Source: CALAED01 sp036378315
Lineage (GTDB): Bacteria > Actinomycetota > Actinomycetes > Streptosporangiales > Streptosporangiaceae
NCBI GenBank assembly: GCA_036378315.1
Contig: DASUWU010000205.1
Span: 1 to 64,000, forward strand
Direction of reading: 5' to 3'
Length of the DNA: 64,000 bases
Every line of letters starts with the position of its first letter. Position 1 is the stretch's first letter. The notes below the pieces were generated by a model, which did not search any database, was not told where the DNA came from, and saw nothing but the letters and a program-made list of their open reading frames with translations. This document shows, piece after piece, positions 50,328-59,664 of the stretch. The translations under genes and the position numbers were made by a program.

Positions 50328-52927
50328 GACACGTTCTCCTCTTCGGCGGCGCGCAGCCAGGCCAGGCGGTCCGGGTCGTACACCGCCACGAACCGTTCGG
50401 AACGGTCCCGGCCGAGGTAGTACATCTCGGCCCCGTACGGAAGCCGGACGCTGTCCACCTTGTACTCGCGGATCGTGCCGCCGCTCCCCGAGGCGAACCC
50501 GTCGCCGCGGAAGGGCGGCTGCTCGACCACCCAGCCGGCCTCGCCCCAGGCGCGCAGGTCGACCTCGCTCTGGCCGCCGAACGGGATGCGATACAGCTCC
50601 TCGCAGTACGCGGGCCAGCGGATGACGTACACGCCCTCGTCCTGCGGCGCGAACGGCGAGTCCGCGTCCAGCAGGCCGAGCGCCTGGTAGAGCTGCACCG
50701 GGGTCTGCAGGTCGGTCACGTCGGCCGACGGGTGCACGTAGCCACCGACGCGGTCGTAGCCCTGTTCGAGGTACCAGCTCACCTGCGCGTGCGCGAGCAC
50801 CTTCTGCATGATCATCGGCTGCCTGCGGATCGGCGCCGGGGCCGCCGGCCGGCCAGGCACCGCGGGACGCGCGGACGCCTCCCGCACGGACGCCTCCCGC
50901 GCGGACGGCATGTCGTGCGCGGACGGCATGTCGTGCGCGGGCGGCTCGGCCTCGGCGGGCGGCTCGGCCTCGCCGGCCGGCGTCCCTTCCGCGGTCGGCA
51001 CGGCCGGCTGTACCGCGATGCCGGCGGCGGCCGCCGGGCCGGGCGGGGCGGGCGCCGCCGGGCCCGCGGGCGGCGCGGCGTTCAGGCCGACGCGGATCGA
51101 CCACTCGCTCAGCTCCCTGACCTGGTGGCCGCGCAACGTGGCCCCGATGCGGGTGCCGGGGTTGAGCGCCATCGTCCAGGCGGCGTCCGGCCACGCGGTG
51201 ATCAGCTCGCGGAACGCGGCCTGGACGTACCGGGACCCGCCGCCGCTTTCGCGCAGCCGTTCATTCGACGTGAAGACCTGGACGGTGGTGGCGTCCTTCA
51301 TCGCGGCGTCCCACCGGAACTCCGCGTCGCCCGGGATGATGTCCGGCGACGCGTCGTCGGGGATCGGCACCAGGACGCCGGCGGACAGCAGGACGCGCAG
51401 GAACGCGTCGTTGTCGCCGCGCACCGCCGCGTCGAACAGCTCCTCGTCCACCCTGTTGCCAGGCTCGAAGTCGGGCACGGCGGCCGCCAGCGGCACCGGC
51501 GCCGCCGGTTCCGGAGTGCCAGCCAGCGCCCGCACCTGCTCCCCCGGCAGCGTGGCGTCGATCGGCGCCCCCGGGTTGAGGACGAGCGTCCAGCCTTCCT
51601 CGGGCCAGGCGGAGACGAGATCGAGGAACTCCGGCATGAGGAAGCGGCACGGCCCGATGGCGTCCTGCATCCAGCGCAGGGACGTGAAGGCCAGCACGGC
51701 CGGCGTGCCGGCCACCGGCACCGGATGCCAGGGGAAGTCGGACTCGCCCGGCCTGGTCCCCCACGGGGTGTCGGGGTCGGCGGGCACCATCACCTGCGAG
51801 CCAAGCAGGATCTTGAAGAAGGCGTCGCGGTCGCGGCGCCCGGCGGCGTCGAAAAGCCGCTGCTCGATGTCGTTCTGCGGCTCGAACCTGGCGGCCAGCC
51901 GGCGCGCGGCCTCCTGGTCGGCCCACTCGGCGAGCCCGGCGATCTGCTCGCCGGGCAAGGACGCGCCCAGCGTCGTACCGGGGTTGATGGCCAGCGCCGT
52001 GGTCGCCGCCGGCCAGTACCGGATCACGCTCGCGAACGGCAGCCTCGTCACCTGGCCGGGCGCGGGCCCGGCCATGTCGCGGAGCCGCTCGATCGACGTG
52101 AACACCGGGATCGAGACCCGGCCGCCGATCTCGGTCACCGGCCACGGGAACCCCGGCCACCCGGGGCGCGGCGCCGGCTCGGAGTCGTCCGGTACCCGCA
52201 GCAGCACGTCCGCCTCGGCCAGCGCCCGGAGGAACGCGTCGTTGTCGCCGCGCTGCACCGCGTCGAGCAGCTTCACCTCGACCTCGCCGGAGGGCACGAA
52301 AGCCGCCGCGGGCGGAACGCCGCCGAACCGGCCGCGGATCGCGTCATCGCCCGCCGTGCCGTCCATGGCGCCCACGCCGTCCATGGCGCCCACGCCGTCC
52401 ACGCCGTCCGGGCCGGCGATGCCGTCGCCGGCGCTCGCGCCGCTCGCCGCCTCGCTCCGGGTCGCGGCCTCGCTCCGGGTCGCCCGGTTCGGTGGACGGG
52501 CGTCCCGGCGCGGCCCGGCGCTGGGCGGCCTGGGGTCGCCGGCGGCCACCTGCCTGAGGAACCATGAGGGCAGGTGTCCCTGGATCGGCAGCCCTTCGTC
52601 CACCAGCAGCCACCAGTCGGGCTCCGGCCACGCCTCGGCGATCTCCGCGAACTTCAGCTTGAGGAAGTGCTGGAAACGGCCGTTCGCCGCGGTACGCATG
52701 GCGGGCGGGGAGGTGTAGACGGGGACGCTGGTGCGCCCGTCGACCTCGACCGTGGGCCAGGAGGGTTTGACGCTGCCCTCCAGCACGGCGTCGACGGTCT
52801 CGGGGTCGACGGGCACGATGAGCTCGGCCTCGGCGAGCGTCCGGAAGTACGACTCGGCGTCGCCGTCGCGCAGCACCTCGCGCATGCGGCGTTCGTCGTC
52901 CGTCGCCGGCTGCCACGCGTCGGCCAC
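50324..52927 (-). CDS. Large protein with four SseB-like domains
   Basis: About 867 residues. GTG 52927 has ggag 7 nt upstream; GTG 52933 is two codons earlier. Four repeats of an SseB N-terminal-like domain start near residues 1, 215, 352 and 492. Each has a helix (LFDAAVRGDNDAFLRVLL-like), VLVPIPDD, a PVFTS[IL]E strand-turn and a WP...LAINPGT..GA.LPG motif. An Ala/Pro/Glu linker and a distinct C-terminal domain (about 690-867) with YDRVGGYVHPSADVTDL and EYKVDSVRLPYGAEMYY follow. SseB domains occur in type III and type VII secretion contexts and in many actinomycete proteins. No TM or signal. Function unknown. Confidence 0.75.
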   Translation of the reverse strand: MADAWQPATDDERRMREVLRDGDAESYFRTLAEAELIVPVDPETVDAVLEGSVKPSWPTVEVDGRTSVPVYTSPPAMRTAANGRFQHFLKLKFAEIAEAWPEPDWWLLVDEGLPIQGHLPSWFLRQVAAGDPRPPSAGPRRDARPPNRATRSEAATRSEAASGASAGDGIAGPDGVDGVGAMDGVGAMDGTAGDDAIRGRFGGVPPAAAFVPSGEVEVKLLDAVQRGDNDAFLRALAEADVLLRVPDDSEPAPRPGWPGFPWPVTEIGGRVSIPVFTSIERLRDMAGPAPGQVTRLPFASVIRYWPAATTALAINPGTTLGASLPGEQIAGLAEWADQEAARRLAARFEPQNDIEQRLFDAAGRRDRDAFFKILLGSQVMVPADPDTPWGTRPGESDFPWHPVPVAGTPAVLAFTSLRWMQDAIGPCRFLMPEFLDLVSAWPEEGWTLVLNPGAPIDATLPGEQVRALAGTPEPAAPVPLAAAVPDFEPGNRVDEELFDAAVRGDNDAFLRVLLSAGVLVPIPDDASPDIIPGDAEFRWDAAMKDATTVQVFTSNERLRESGGGSRYVQAAFRELITAWPDAAWTMALNPGTRIGATLRGHQVRELSEWSIRVGLNAAPPAGPAAPAPPGPAAAAGIAVQPAVPTAEGTPAGEAEPPAEAEPPAHDMPSAHDMPSAREASVREASARPAVPGRPAAPAPIRRQPMIMQKVLAHAQVSWYLEQGYDRVGGYVHPSADVTDLQTPVQLYQALGLLDADSPFAPQDEGVYVIRWPAYCEELYRIPFGGQSEVDLRAWGEAGWVVEQPPFRGDGFASGSGGTIREYKVDSVRLPYGAEMYYLGRDRSERFVAVYDPDRLAWLRAAEEENVS

Positions 52928-53032
52928 GATCACGCTCCCCCTCTGCGGGCCTGGGACCAGGACCACCCCATCAGCATGGTAGGGCCCGAGCGTGCCCCAT
53001 GGTCGGCCTCGCAGCCGATACCGTACGACACC

Positions 53033-53398
53033 GTGGTCATCAAGAGCCCGGTCATCAAGAGCGCGGCCGCCTGCCTGCTCGCGCTGGGACTCACGGCCGG
53101 CTGCGGCAACACCCATGCGGTCTGCGCTGACACCGAGAAGACGCTCGAGGACTTCGCCGCGCGGACGCGGACCCTGCCGCCGGCCGACGCCGCCCAGTGG
53201 CAGCGGGCGATCACCGATGTGGCCGGCCGCCTCGAGGTCCTGGCCCGCCGCGCGGACAGCGGCCGGCTCAAGAGGGCGCTGCGGGAGACGGCGGCGTCCT
53301 ACCGCGCCGCGGCCGCCGGCATGTCCCGCGGCGACACCGCGGCGCTGTCCGCCGCGATCCGCGGGCAGGTGCCGCGGCTCGACGAGGCGTGCCGCTGA
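53033..53398 (+). CDS. Small lipoprotein
   Basis: A 121-residue protein from GTG 53033. The signal ends in lipobox LTAGC (Cys about 24). The mature part is a helical bundle (TEKTLEDFAARTRTL; RGLEVLARRADSG-like; ALRETAASYRAAAAGM). A longer form from ATG 52976 is possible; neither start has a clear ribosome site. It ends back to back with the penicillin-binding protein stop. Function unknown. Confidence 0.65.
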   Translation: MVIKSPVIKSAAACLLALGLTAGCGNTHAVCADTEKTLEDFAARTRTLPPADAAQWQRAITDVAGRLEVLARRADSGRLKRALRETAASYRAAAAGMSRGDTAALSAAIRGQVPRLDEACR

Positions 53399-55744
53399 TC
53401 AAGAGGTATCGGCGGGCGGCTTGGTGTGCGGCGGGCCGCTCGAGGTGCGGGTGGGCCCGGGCAGGGTCGGTAGGCCGGTGGGTTCCGGCGGCGACGTCGG
53501 CCCCGTGGGCCGTCCGGTCGGCTCCCCGGACTTGGTCGGCTTGGGCCGCGGACCGCTGGTCGTCGGGCCAGGACGCGGCGCGGTGGTCGCCGCCACGCTG
53601 CGGTCGACGGTGCGGTCGGCCACCCGGGTGGTGGGGGCGCCGAAGTCCTCGGGCGGCAGGTTGTTGGTGGCGTCGGTCATGAACACCCGCCAGACCCGCG
53701 CGGGCAGCGCCCCGCCGTAGGCCGAGTAGCCAGGGATGTGCAGCGGCTTGTTGTCGGTCTGGAACATCGCCACCGAGGTCGCGAGCTGCGGGACGAAGCC
53801 GTTGAACCAGATCGCCCTGCCCTTGTCGGTCGTGCCGGTCTTGCCGGCGACCGGGCGGCCGTCGGGCAGCTGGGCGTTCGTGCCGGTGCCGCTCTCGACC
53901 ACCCGGGTCATCGCGTACGTCGCGTCACGGGCGACCGACGTGCTGAACGCGCGGCTGGCGGTCGCGGTGAACCGATGATCGTGGCCTTCGGAATCGGTGA
54001 TCGATTTGATGACGTGCGGCGCGCGGTAGAGGCCATCGGCGGCGAACGTGGCGTAGCCGGCGGCCTGCTGCAGCGGGCTGACCGCTGTGACGCCGATGGA
54101 CAGGGTCGGCGCACCCTTGTTCGGCGCGATTTGCTCCGCCGGGATCCCGGCCTTCTCGGCCATGTCGGCGACCTTGCCGAGGCCGACATCGAGGCCGAGG
54201 TTCACGTATGCGGTATTGATCGACCGCTTGGTCGCGGTGACCAGGTTCACCATGCCGTAGCTCTCGTCGCTGTCGTTCTTGATCGGTTTGCACCCCGGCT
54301 GCCGGTACGCGCACCGGTGGGCGCCACGGAAGTACTGCGGCGAGCTGCCGTCGACGGTGTCGGTCAGCTCGGCGCCGTCGGCCAGCGCGGCGGCCAGGAC
54401 GTACGGCTTGAAGCCCGAGCCCGCCTGCACCTTCGACTGGGTGACGGTGTCGAACTGCTTCTTGAGGTAGTCGCGGCCACCGTAGAACGCCGTCACCTCG
54501 CCGGTGGCCGGGTCGACGGCGACCAGCCCCACCCTGACCTCCTTCGGCGTGCCCTTCGGCAGCTGCGAGGTGACCGCGTGCTCGGCCGCGTCCATCAGGT
54601 CCTTGTCGAACGTTGTGACGATCTTGAGCCCGCCGCGCCTGATCTGGTCCTCGGTGTAACCGCGGGCCATCGCCTCCTGCTTGGCCAGCTGCCACATGTA
54701 GCCGGTCTGGCCGCCCAGGCTGGGCGTCTCGACCTCTTTGTCGGCTTTGGGGAAGGCCATGGTCTCGGCCTCGGCGGGGGAGACGGCGCCGAGCTTCACC
54801 ATGCCGTCCACGACGTACTGCCACCGCGCCCTGGCGTACCCGTGGTTCGCCGGCAGGGCGAAGCTGGTCGGCGCCTGGATCGCGGCGGCCAGGTAGGCGG
54901 CCTCGGACGGGGTGAGCTGGCCGACGTCCGTGTCGAAGTACGCGTGCGCGGCGGCCTCTATCCCGTACGCGCCGCGCCCGAAGTAGATCGTGTTGAGGTA
55001 CTGCTCGAGGATCCAGTCCTTGTCCTTCTCGTTGCCGACCTTCAGCGCGACCATGATTTCTTTGAGCTTGCGGGTGACCGTGCGTCGCTGGCTGAGGCCG
55101 CTGTAGTAGTTGCGGACCATCTGCTGGGTGATGGTGGACCCGCCCTGCACCTGGGCGCCCGACACGGTCGACCAGAGAGCCCGCGCGGTGCCGCTGATCG
55201 AGACGCCGGGATCGGCGTAGAAGCTGCGGTTCTCGGCCGCGATCACCGCCATCCGCACCGACTGCGGCACCTTGGCCAGCGGGACGGGACGGCGGTCCCT
55301 GCCCTCGGTGTAGAACGGGGTCTTGCCGTCGCTGTAGTAGAAGGTCGAGCCCTTCGCCATGGCGTCCGCCTGTGCCGACGACGGGACCGGCGTCATGAAG
55401 TAGGCGATGGCGAAGCCGGCGACGCCGAAGCCGATCAAACCGAGGGCGGTGAAACCGACCCGCCGGACGTACCTGACGAGCCGGGACCTGGGACGGGGTG
55501 GTGCCACCGGGTGGGCGCGGGGGCGTGGGCGAAGCCGCGCACGCGAAGAGGGCGGCGGCGGCGCGGCGGCGTCGTCCTCGGCGTTGGCGTCGTCGTCGGC
55601 GTGGGGACTATCGGCGTCCTGGGCTGCCGCGTCGTTGCCGGCGTCCCCGCCGGACGCCGCGGCGGCGGCGCGGGTGTCGTCGCCTGGTGGCTCGCCCGGA
55701 TCGGCGGGCGTCGAATCGGCCGGACCGCGGCCCTCGTCATTCAC
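53399..55744 (-). CDS. Bifunctional penicillin-binding protein (GT51 transglycosylase/transpeptidase)
   Basis: A 781-residue class A PBP from GTG 55744. The cytoplasmic N terminus (about 1-95) is acidic and Ala/Asp-rich. One TM helix lies near 100-120 (GLIGFGVAGFAIAYFM). The GT51 domain has AVIAAENRSFYADPG and GGSTITQQMVRNYY (catalytic Glu near 170). The transpeptidase has Ser-x-x-Lys in SGFKP (near 443), SIN and KTGT (near 633). A Pro/Thr-rich C-terminal tail of ~60 residues extends outside. It polymerises and crosslinks peptidoglycan. All catalytic motifs are intact. Confidence 0.95.
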   Translation of the reverse strand: MNDEGRGPADSTPADPGEPPGDDTRAAAAASGGDAGNDAAAQDADSPHADDDANAEDDAAAPPPPSSRARLRPRPRAHPVAPPRPRSRLVRYVRRVGFTALGLIGFGVAGFAIAYFMTPVPSSAQADAMAKGSTFYYSDGKTPFYTEGRDRRPVPLAKVPQSVRMAVIAAENRSFYADPGVSISGTARALWSTVSGAQVQGGSTITQQMVRNYYSGLSQRRTVTRKLKEIMVALKVGNEKDKDWILEQYLNTIYFGRGAYGIEAAAHAYFDTDVGQLTPSEAAYLAAAIQAPTSFALPANHGYARARWQYVVDGMVKLGAVSPAEAETMAFPKADKEVETPSLGGQTGYMWQLAKQEAMARGYTEDQIRRGGLKIVTTFDKDLMDAAEHAVTSQLPKGTPKEVRVGLVAVDPATGEVTAFYGGRDYLKKQFDTVTQSKVQAGSGFKPYVLAAALADGAELTDTVDGSSPQYFRGAHRCAYRQPGCKPIKNDSDESYGMVNLVTATKRSINTAYVNLGLDVGLGKVADMAEKAGIPAEQIAPNKGAPTLSIGVTAVSPLQQAAGYATFAADGLYRAPHVIKSITDSEGHDHRFTATASRAFSTSVARDATYAMTRVVESGTGTNAQLPDGRPVAGKTGTTDKGRAIWFNGFVPQLATSVAMFQTDNKPLHIPGYSAYGGALPARVWRVFMTDATNNLPPEDFGAPTTRVADRTVDRSVAATTAPRPGPTTSGPRPKPTKSGEPTGRPTGPTSPPEPTGLPTLPGPTRTSSGPPHTKPPADTS

Positions 55745-56064
55745 TTATCCCCCGTGAGCTGCAGATACTTGGACGATACCGGGGGGTGACCGACGTAGCG
55801 GATGGACGAAACGGCCATCGCGGTTCGTGCTCTCGCCGTTCTTGCCTCATGGACCGACGCCTCCCTGCCTATATGTGACGAATGAGCGTCGTGTCCGGTT
55901 GCCTGCGGGCGACACGGTCATGCGCCACGGATCGGCGGGCCGTGACGGCTGAAAGATTTCACGGCCGGAGCGACCCGCACCGCTCCGGCGTCGCATGTCG
56001 TCGTACCCGCTCACGCGCGGGGCAGTCCGCGCGTTGTCCGCCGGCACGCGGCGCCCTTACCGTA

Positions 56065-56078
56065 TGGGAGCGCTCCCA
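56065..56078. promoter_or_regulatory. Perfect CebR-like LacI-family operator
   Basis: TGGGAGCGCTCCCA, a perfect palindrome identical to the operator consensus of CebR, the cellobiose repressor of actinomycetes (known family site). It is 321 bp upstream of the PBP gene and about 96 bp downstream of the flavoprotein stop. No sugar-uptake or cellulase gene is in view. Confidence 0.6.
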
Positions 56079-56111
56079 CGGCTCCGGCCAGCACCCCGCC
56101 GGCACGGACCG

Positions 56112-56150
56112 CCCGCCGCTCAGGGGACCACGGCACTCCTGAGCGGCGGG
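56112..56150 (-). terminator. Hairpin terminator after the flavoprotein gene
   Basis: A 13-bp perfect stem, CCCGCCGCTCAGG (56112-56124) pairing with 56138-56150, with a 13-nt loop. It starts 24 bp past the stop of the minus-strand flavoprotein gene. It would end transcription of the E1/flavoprotein group before the CebR-like site. Confidence 0.75.
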
Positions 56151-56173
56151 TCCCATCACAGGGGCCCCGAGTC

Positions 56174-57565
56174 TCAGCCCAGGTCGCGCAGCGCGTCCTC
56201 GATGGCGCGATGGAACGTCGGGTAGGCGTAGATCATGTGCCGCAGCCGCTCGGTCGGCACCTCGCCGTGCACGGCCACGACGAGCGCGCCGAGTACCTCG
56301 CCGCCCCACGGTCCCGCCGATGTGGCGCCGACGAGCACGCCGCGCTCGGCGTCCTCGACGAGCTTGATGAATCCGTCGTTGCCCGCCTTGTGGATCCAGC
56401 CGCGAGCCGACGACGGCAGCTCCGCGTGCCCCGTGCGCACCGTGCGGCCCTGGTCCCGCGCCGCCGCCTCGGTGAGCCCCACCCCGCCGATCTCCGGATC
56501 GGTGAAGGTGACCCTGGGCACCGCGCGGTAGTCGGCCGCAGGCCCGTCCTCGCCCAGGATGTCGCGTACCACGATCGCCGCCTGGTACATCGACACGTGC
56601 GTGAACTCGCCCTTGCCGGTGACGTCGCCGAGCGCCCACACGCCGTCGGTCACCCGCATGCGCTCATCGACCGGGATGGCGCGGGCGCCGGTGTCGACGC
56701 CGACCGCGCCGGCGCCAACACCGGCCAGGTCGGCGCGGCGCCCGGTCGCGACGACCAGGCGCTCGGCGGTCAGCGACTCGCCGCCGCGCAGGTCGAGGGT
56801 GAACCGCGACCCGTCGTGCGCGACACGGGTGGTCATGGCGCCGGCCCGTACGGCGATGCCCTCGCGGGTGAAGACCTCGGCGATCAGCCGGCTCGCCTCC
56901 GGCTCCTCGAGCGGCAGCAGCCGGTCGGCCGCCTCGGCGACGGTCACCTGGGCGCCGAACCGCGCGAACACCTGGGCCAGCTCGAGGCCGATCGCGCCGC
57001 CGCCCAGCACGATCAACGACTCGGGCACCTGCTCGGTCTCGACCGCCTCGCGGTTGGTCCAGTACGGCGTGCCGGCGAGCCCGTCGATCGGCGGCGCCGC
57101 CGGTTCCGTACCGGTCGCCACCACGATGCCGCGGCGCGCCCGGTACACCTGCTCGCCCTCGCCGCCCGCCGCCGCGCGCCCGGGCCGCACGGTCACCTCG
57201 CCGGGCGCGGTGATGCGCCCGTGGCCGCGGACGAACCGGCCGCCCTTGGCGGTGAACCGCTCCACGGCGACCTTGTCGTCCCACGTGTCGGTGGCCTCCT
57301 CGCGGATGCGATGGGCCACCGGCGACCAGTCGGGCAGCACGGTCGACGTGCCGGCCATCCCGCCCACCCGGCGGGTCTCAGCGAGCAGGTCGGCGGCACG
57401 GATCATCATCTTGGTCGGCACGCAGCCGTAGTACGGGCACTCCCCGCCCACCAGCCTCGCCTCGACGCCGACGACGTCGAGACCGGCCTCGGCGAGCGTT
57501 CCCGCGACGTACTCACCGCCCGGGCCCATCCCGATGACGACGATGTCGGTCTCGTGGATGCTCAT
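56174..57565 (-). CDS. Pyridine nucleotide-disulfide oxidoreductase lacking the Lpd His-Glu pair
   Basis: A 463-residue FAD enzyme of the dihydrolipoyl dehydrogenase/MerA family. FAD motif VIGMGPGGEYVA, redox-active Cys43 and Cys48 in GGECPYYGC, NAD motif VLGGGAIGLELAQVF, and ALGDVTGKGEFTHV. In true lipoamide dehydrogenases the C terminus has H-P-T-x-x-E; here it is Tyr448-Pro-Thr-Phe-His-Arg453, so the acid-base pair is absent. It is more likely a quinone, thioredoxin-like or metal reductase, as seen in some mycobacterial Lpd-like proteins. It lies just downstream of an E1 alpha/beta pair. It does not overlap its neighbours. Confidence 0.88.
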   Translation of the reverse strand: MSIHETDIVVIGMGPGGEYVAGTLAEAGLDVVGVEARLVGGECPYYGCVPTKMMIRAADLLAETRRVGGMAGTSTVLPDWSPVAHRIREEATDTWDDKVAVERFTAKGGRFVRGHGRITAPGEVTVRPGRAAAGGEGEQVYRARRGIVVATGTEPAAPPIDGLAGTPYWTNREAVETEQVPESLIVLGGGAIGLELAQVFARFGAQVTVAEAADRLLPLEEPEASRLIAEVFTREGIAVRAGAMTTRVAHDGSRFTLDLRGGESLTAERLVVATGRRADLAGVGAGAVGVDTGARAIPVDERMRVTDGVWALGDVTGKGEFTHVSMYQAAIVVRDILGEDGPAADYRAVPRVTFTDPEIGGVGLTEAAARDQGRTVRTGHAELPSSARGWIHKAGNDGFIKLVEDAERGVLVGATSAGPWGGEVLGALVVAVHGEVPTERLRHMIYAYPTFHRAIEDALRDLG

Positions 57566-57617
57566 GGCCCTATTGTGTCCCCAGCCCCGAGGACATCATG
57601 CGCTACGTCGCGGCCAC

Positions 57618-58601
57618 CTACGTCGCGGCGACCGGGGCCTCGCCCAGGACCTGGCGGACGGCTCCGACGATCTTTTCCTCGTCCGGCAGGATGTACTCCT
57701 CCATCGGCTGGCTGTACGGGATCGTCGAGTCCAGCGCGGTGACCAGCTTGATCGGGGCGCGCAGCGAGGAGAAGCCGGCCTCGGCGACCTCGGCCGCGAT
57801 GACCACGGCGGCCGACGCGTGCCTGGTCGCCTGGTCGACCAGCACCAGGTGGCCCGTCTTGGCCACCGACTCGAGGATCGTGCCGGTGTCCAGCGGCGCC
57901 AGCGTGCGCGGGTCGATCACCTCGGCGCTGATCCCCTCGGCGGCCAGCCGCTCGGCGGCGGCCAGCGACCTGCCGACCGTCCAGCCGGTGCCCACGATCG
58001 TCACGTCCGTGCCCTCCCTGCGCACCGCGGCCTCTCCGAACGGCACCAGGTACTCGCCCTCCGGCACCTCACCGTGCTCGAGGGTGAGCAGGTAGTGCTG
58101 GAAGTAGCAGACCGGGTTGTCGTCGCGGATGGCGGTGGCCATCAGGCCCTTCGCGTCGGCGGGCGTGGACGGCAGCGCCACCTTGAGCCCGGGTACGCCC
58201 ATGAACATGCCGTAGATCGACCCGGTGTGCTGGCCGGCCCAGCCGGCGGTGAAGCCGTACCCGGCCTTCATGACGAGCGGCACCTTGACCTGGCCGCCGG
58301 TCATGTAGCGGAACCGCGGCGCCTCGTTCACCACCTGGTCCATGCCGACGAGCATGAACTCGGCCATGTAGAGCTCCACCACCGGCCGGTAGCCGGCCAG
58401 CGCGGCGCCGATGCCGATGCCGAGCTCCGCCGTCTCGGAGATCGGCGTGACCCGTACGCGGTCCGCGCCGAACTCCTGGAGGAACGGGTCGTCCTTCGTG
58501 GTGGCGAGGTTCTGCCCGAAGTAGAGGACGCTCTCGTCGCGCTGCATCTCCAGCTGGACGGCCTCGCTGATAGCGGCGATGTAGGGGAGTTCCCGTGCCA
58601 T
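57618..58601 (-). CDS. 2-oxoacid/acetoin dehydrogenase E1 beta subunit
   Basis: A 327-residue transketolase-like protein with pyrimidine-binding and C-terminal domains. Motifs: YIAAISEAVQLEMQRDESVLYFGQN (order only), TPISETAELGIGIGAALAGYRPVVELYMAEFM (order only), and a C-terminal VIDPRTLAPLDTGTILESV. It forms the alpha2beta2 E1 heterotetramer with the upstream subunit, decarboxylating a 2-oxoacid or cleaving acetoin with ThDP. No E2 acyltransferase gene lies within the window. Confidence 0.9.
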   Translation of the reverse strand: MARELPYIAAISEAVQLEMQRDESVLYFGQNLATTKDDPFLQEFGADRVRVTPISETAELGIGIGAALAGYRPVVELYMAEFMLVGMDQVVNEAPRFRYMTGGQVKVPLVMKAGYGFTAGWAGQHTGSIYGMFMGVPGLKVALPSTPADAKGLMATAIRDDNPVCYFQHYLLTLEHGEVPEGEYLVPFGEAAVRREGTDVTIVGTGWTVGRSLAAAERLAAEGISAEVIDPRTLAPLDTGTILESVAKTGHLVLVDQATRHASAAVVIAAEVAEAGFSSLRAPIKLVTALDSTIPYSQPMEEYILPDEEKIVGAVRQVLGEAPVAAT

Positions 58602-58622
58602 GGCGGTGGTCTCCGTCTCCTG

Positions 58623-59648
58623 CTATGCGTACACGAACTTGACGGCGTCTTCGGGCTTCGGGAAGGGGCTCTCCAGGCCGAAGTCCACTGCCTCCTGCAT
58701 CTCCGCCCTCGCGGCCGCCGCGATCTCGTCGGCCTGCTCCGGCGTCAGGGTCTTGTCGGTGACGAGCTTCGCGCGGAACCGCGGCACCGGGTCGCCGCGC
58801 TTGGCGGCCTCGTATTCTTCCGTCGCCCCGAACACCTCGACGGCCTCGTGCTCCGGGAAGTGGAGCGGCACGCCGGGCGGGGCGATGATGTTGCCGTGCG
58901 CGCTCAGCCGGTAGATCTTCGATTCGACGAGCGTCGGGCCGCCGCCGTCGCGGGCGCGCGCCACCGCTGCCGCCACCTCGCCGTGCACCGCGAGCGGGTC
59001 GCCTCCGTCGACGGTGACGCCGGGCATGCTGTAGGCGCGCGCCTTGACCGACAGCGGCTCGCCCGCCGCCGCGTTGGCGTCCTCCTGCTCGACCCGGGTG
59101 ACGGCGTTGTAGTTGTTGTTCTCCAGCACGTACACGATCGGCAGCTTCCACAGCGAGGCGATGTTGAGCGACTCGTGGAAGGCGCCCTGCTTGGTCGCGC
59201 CGTCGCCGAAGAAGCAGAGGACGACCTGTCCCTCGTGCCGGATCTGCGCCGCGTACGCCGCGCCGGTCGCCTGCGGGATGCCCTGGCCGACGATGCCCGA
59301 GGTGCCGAGGAAGCCGCGTTCGACGTCGGTCAGGTGCATGGACCCGCCGTACCCGCCGCACAGCCCGGACGTCCGGCCGTAGATCTCCGCCATCATCGCC
59401 TTCGGCGGCGTGCCGAGGACGAGGGGGTAGCCGTGGCAGCGATAGGTCGCCATGAGCTGGTCGCCGGGGCGGATCGCGGCGAGGGAGCCGACGATCGACG
59501 CCTCGGCGCCGTCCGCGAGGTGCGTGTGCCCGCGGATCACGCCCGGGTGCTCCTCGAACGTGCGCTTGACCCGTTCCTCGAACTCGCGGACCCGCACCAT
59601 CTGCGTGTACATCCACACGAGGTCTGGGGCATCGGCCGTGTCGGTCAC
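58623..59648 (-). CDS. 2-oxoacid/acetoin dehydrogenase E1 alpha subunit
   Basis: A 341-residue ThDP-binding subunit from GTG 59648, with gaaggga 6 nt upstream. The ThDP motif is GDGATKQGAFHESLNIASLWKLPIVYVLENN (order only), with RVREFEERVKRTF and GRTSGLCGGYGGSMHL in the N-terminal part. The E1 beta gene follows after 21 bp, and the isomerase gene precedes by 16 bp, so the three form a likely operon. Whether the substrate is acetoin, pyruvate or a sugar-derived oxoacid cannot be told. Confidence 0.9.
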   Translation of the reverse strand: MTDTADAPDLVWMYTQMVRVREFEERVKRTFEEHPGVIRGHTHLADGAEASIVGSLAAIRPGDQLMATYRCHGYPLVLGTPPKAMMAEIYGRTSGLCGGYGGSMHLTDVERGFLGTSGIVGQGIPQATGAAYAAQIRHEGQVVLCFFGDGATKQGAFHESLNIASLWKLPIVYVLENNNYNAVTRVEQEDANAAAGEPLSVKARAYSMPGVTVDGGDPLAVHGEVAAAVARARDGGGPTLVESKIYRLSAHGNIIAPPGVPLHFPEHEAVEVFGATEEYEAAKRGDPVPRFRAKLVTDKTLTPEQADEIAAAARAEMQEAVDFGLESPFPKPEDAVKFVYA

Positions 59649-59664
59649 GGGAAACTCCCTTCGG

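Larger units (their letters stand above)
55745..56173. other. Intergenic region with CebR-type palindrome and terminator
   Basis: These 429 bp contain no gene I can support; small open frames have no ribosome site or family. They hold a perfect 14-bp palindrome (56065-56078) and a strong hairpin (56112-56150), listed separately. Putative promoter elements for the PBP gene were not recognised. Confidence 0.5.

Noticed and set aside
53738..55789. Plus-strand frame opposite the penicillin-binding protein
   Set aside because: No domain and no ribosome site; the minus frame has all GT51 and transpeptidase motifs.
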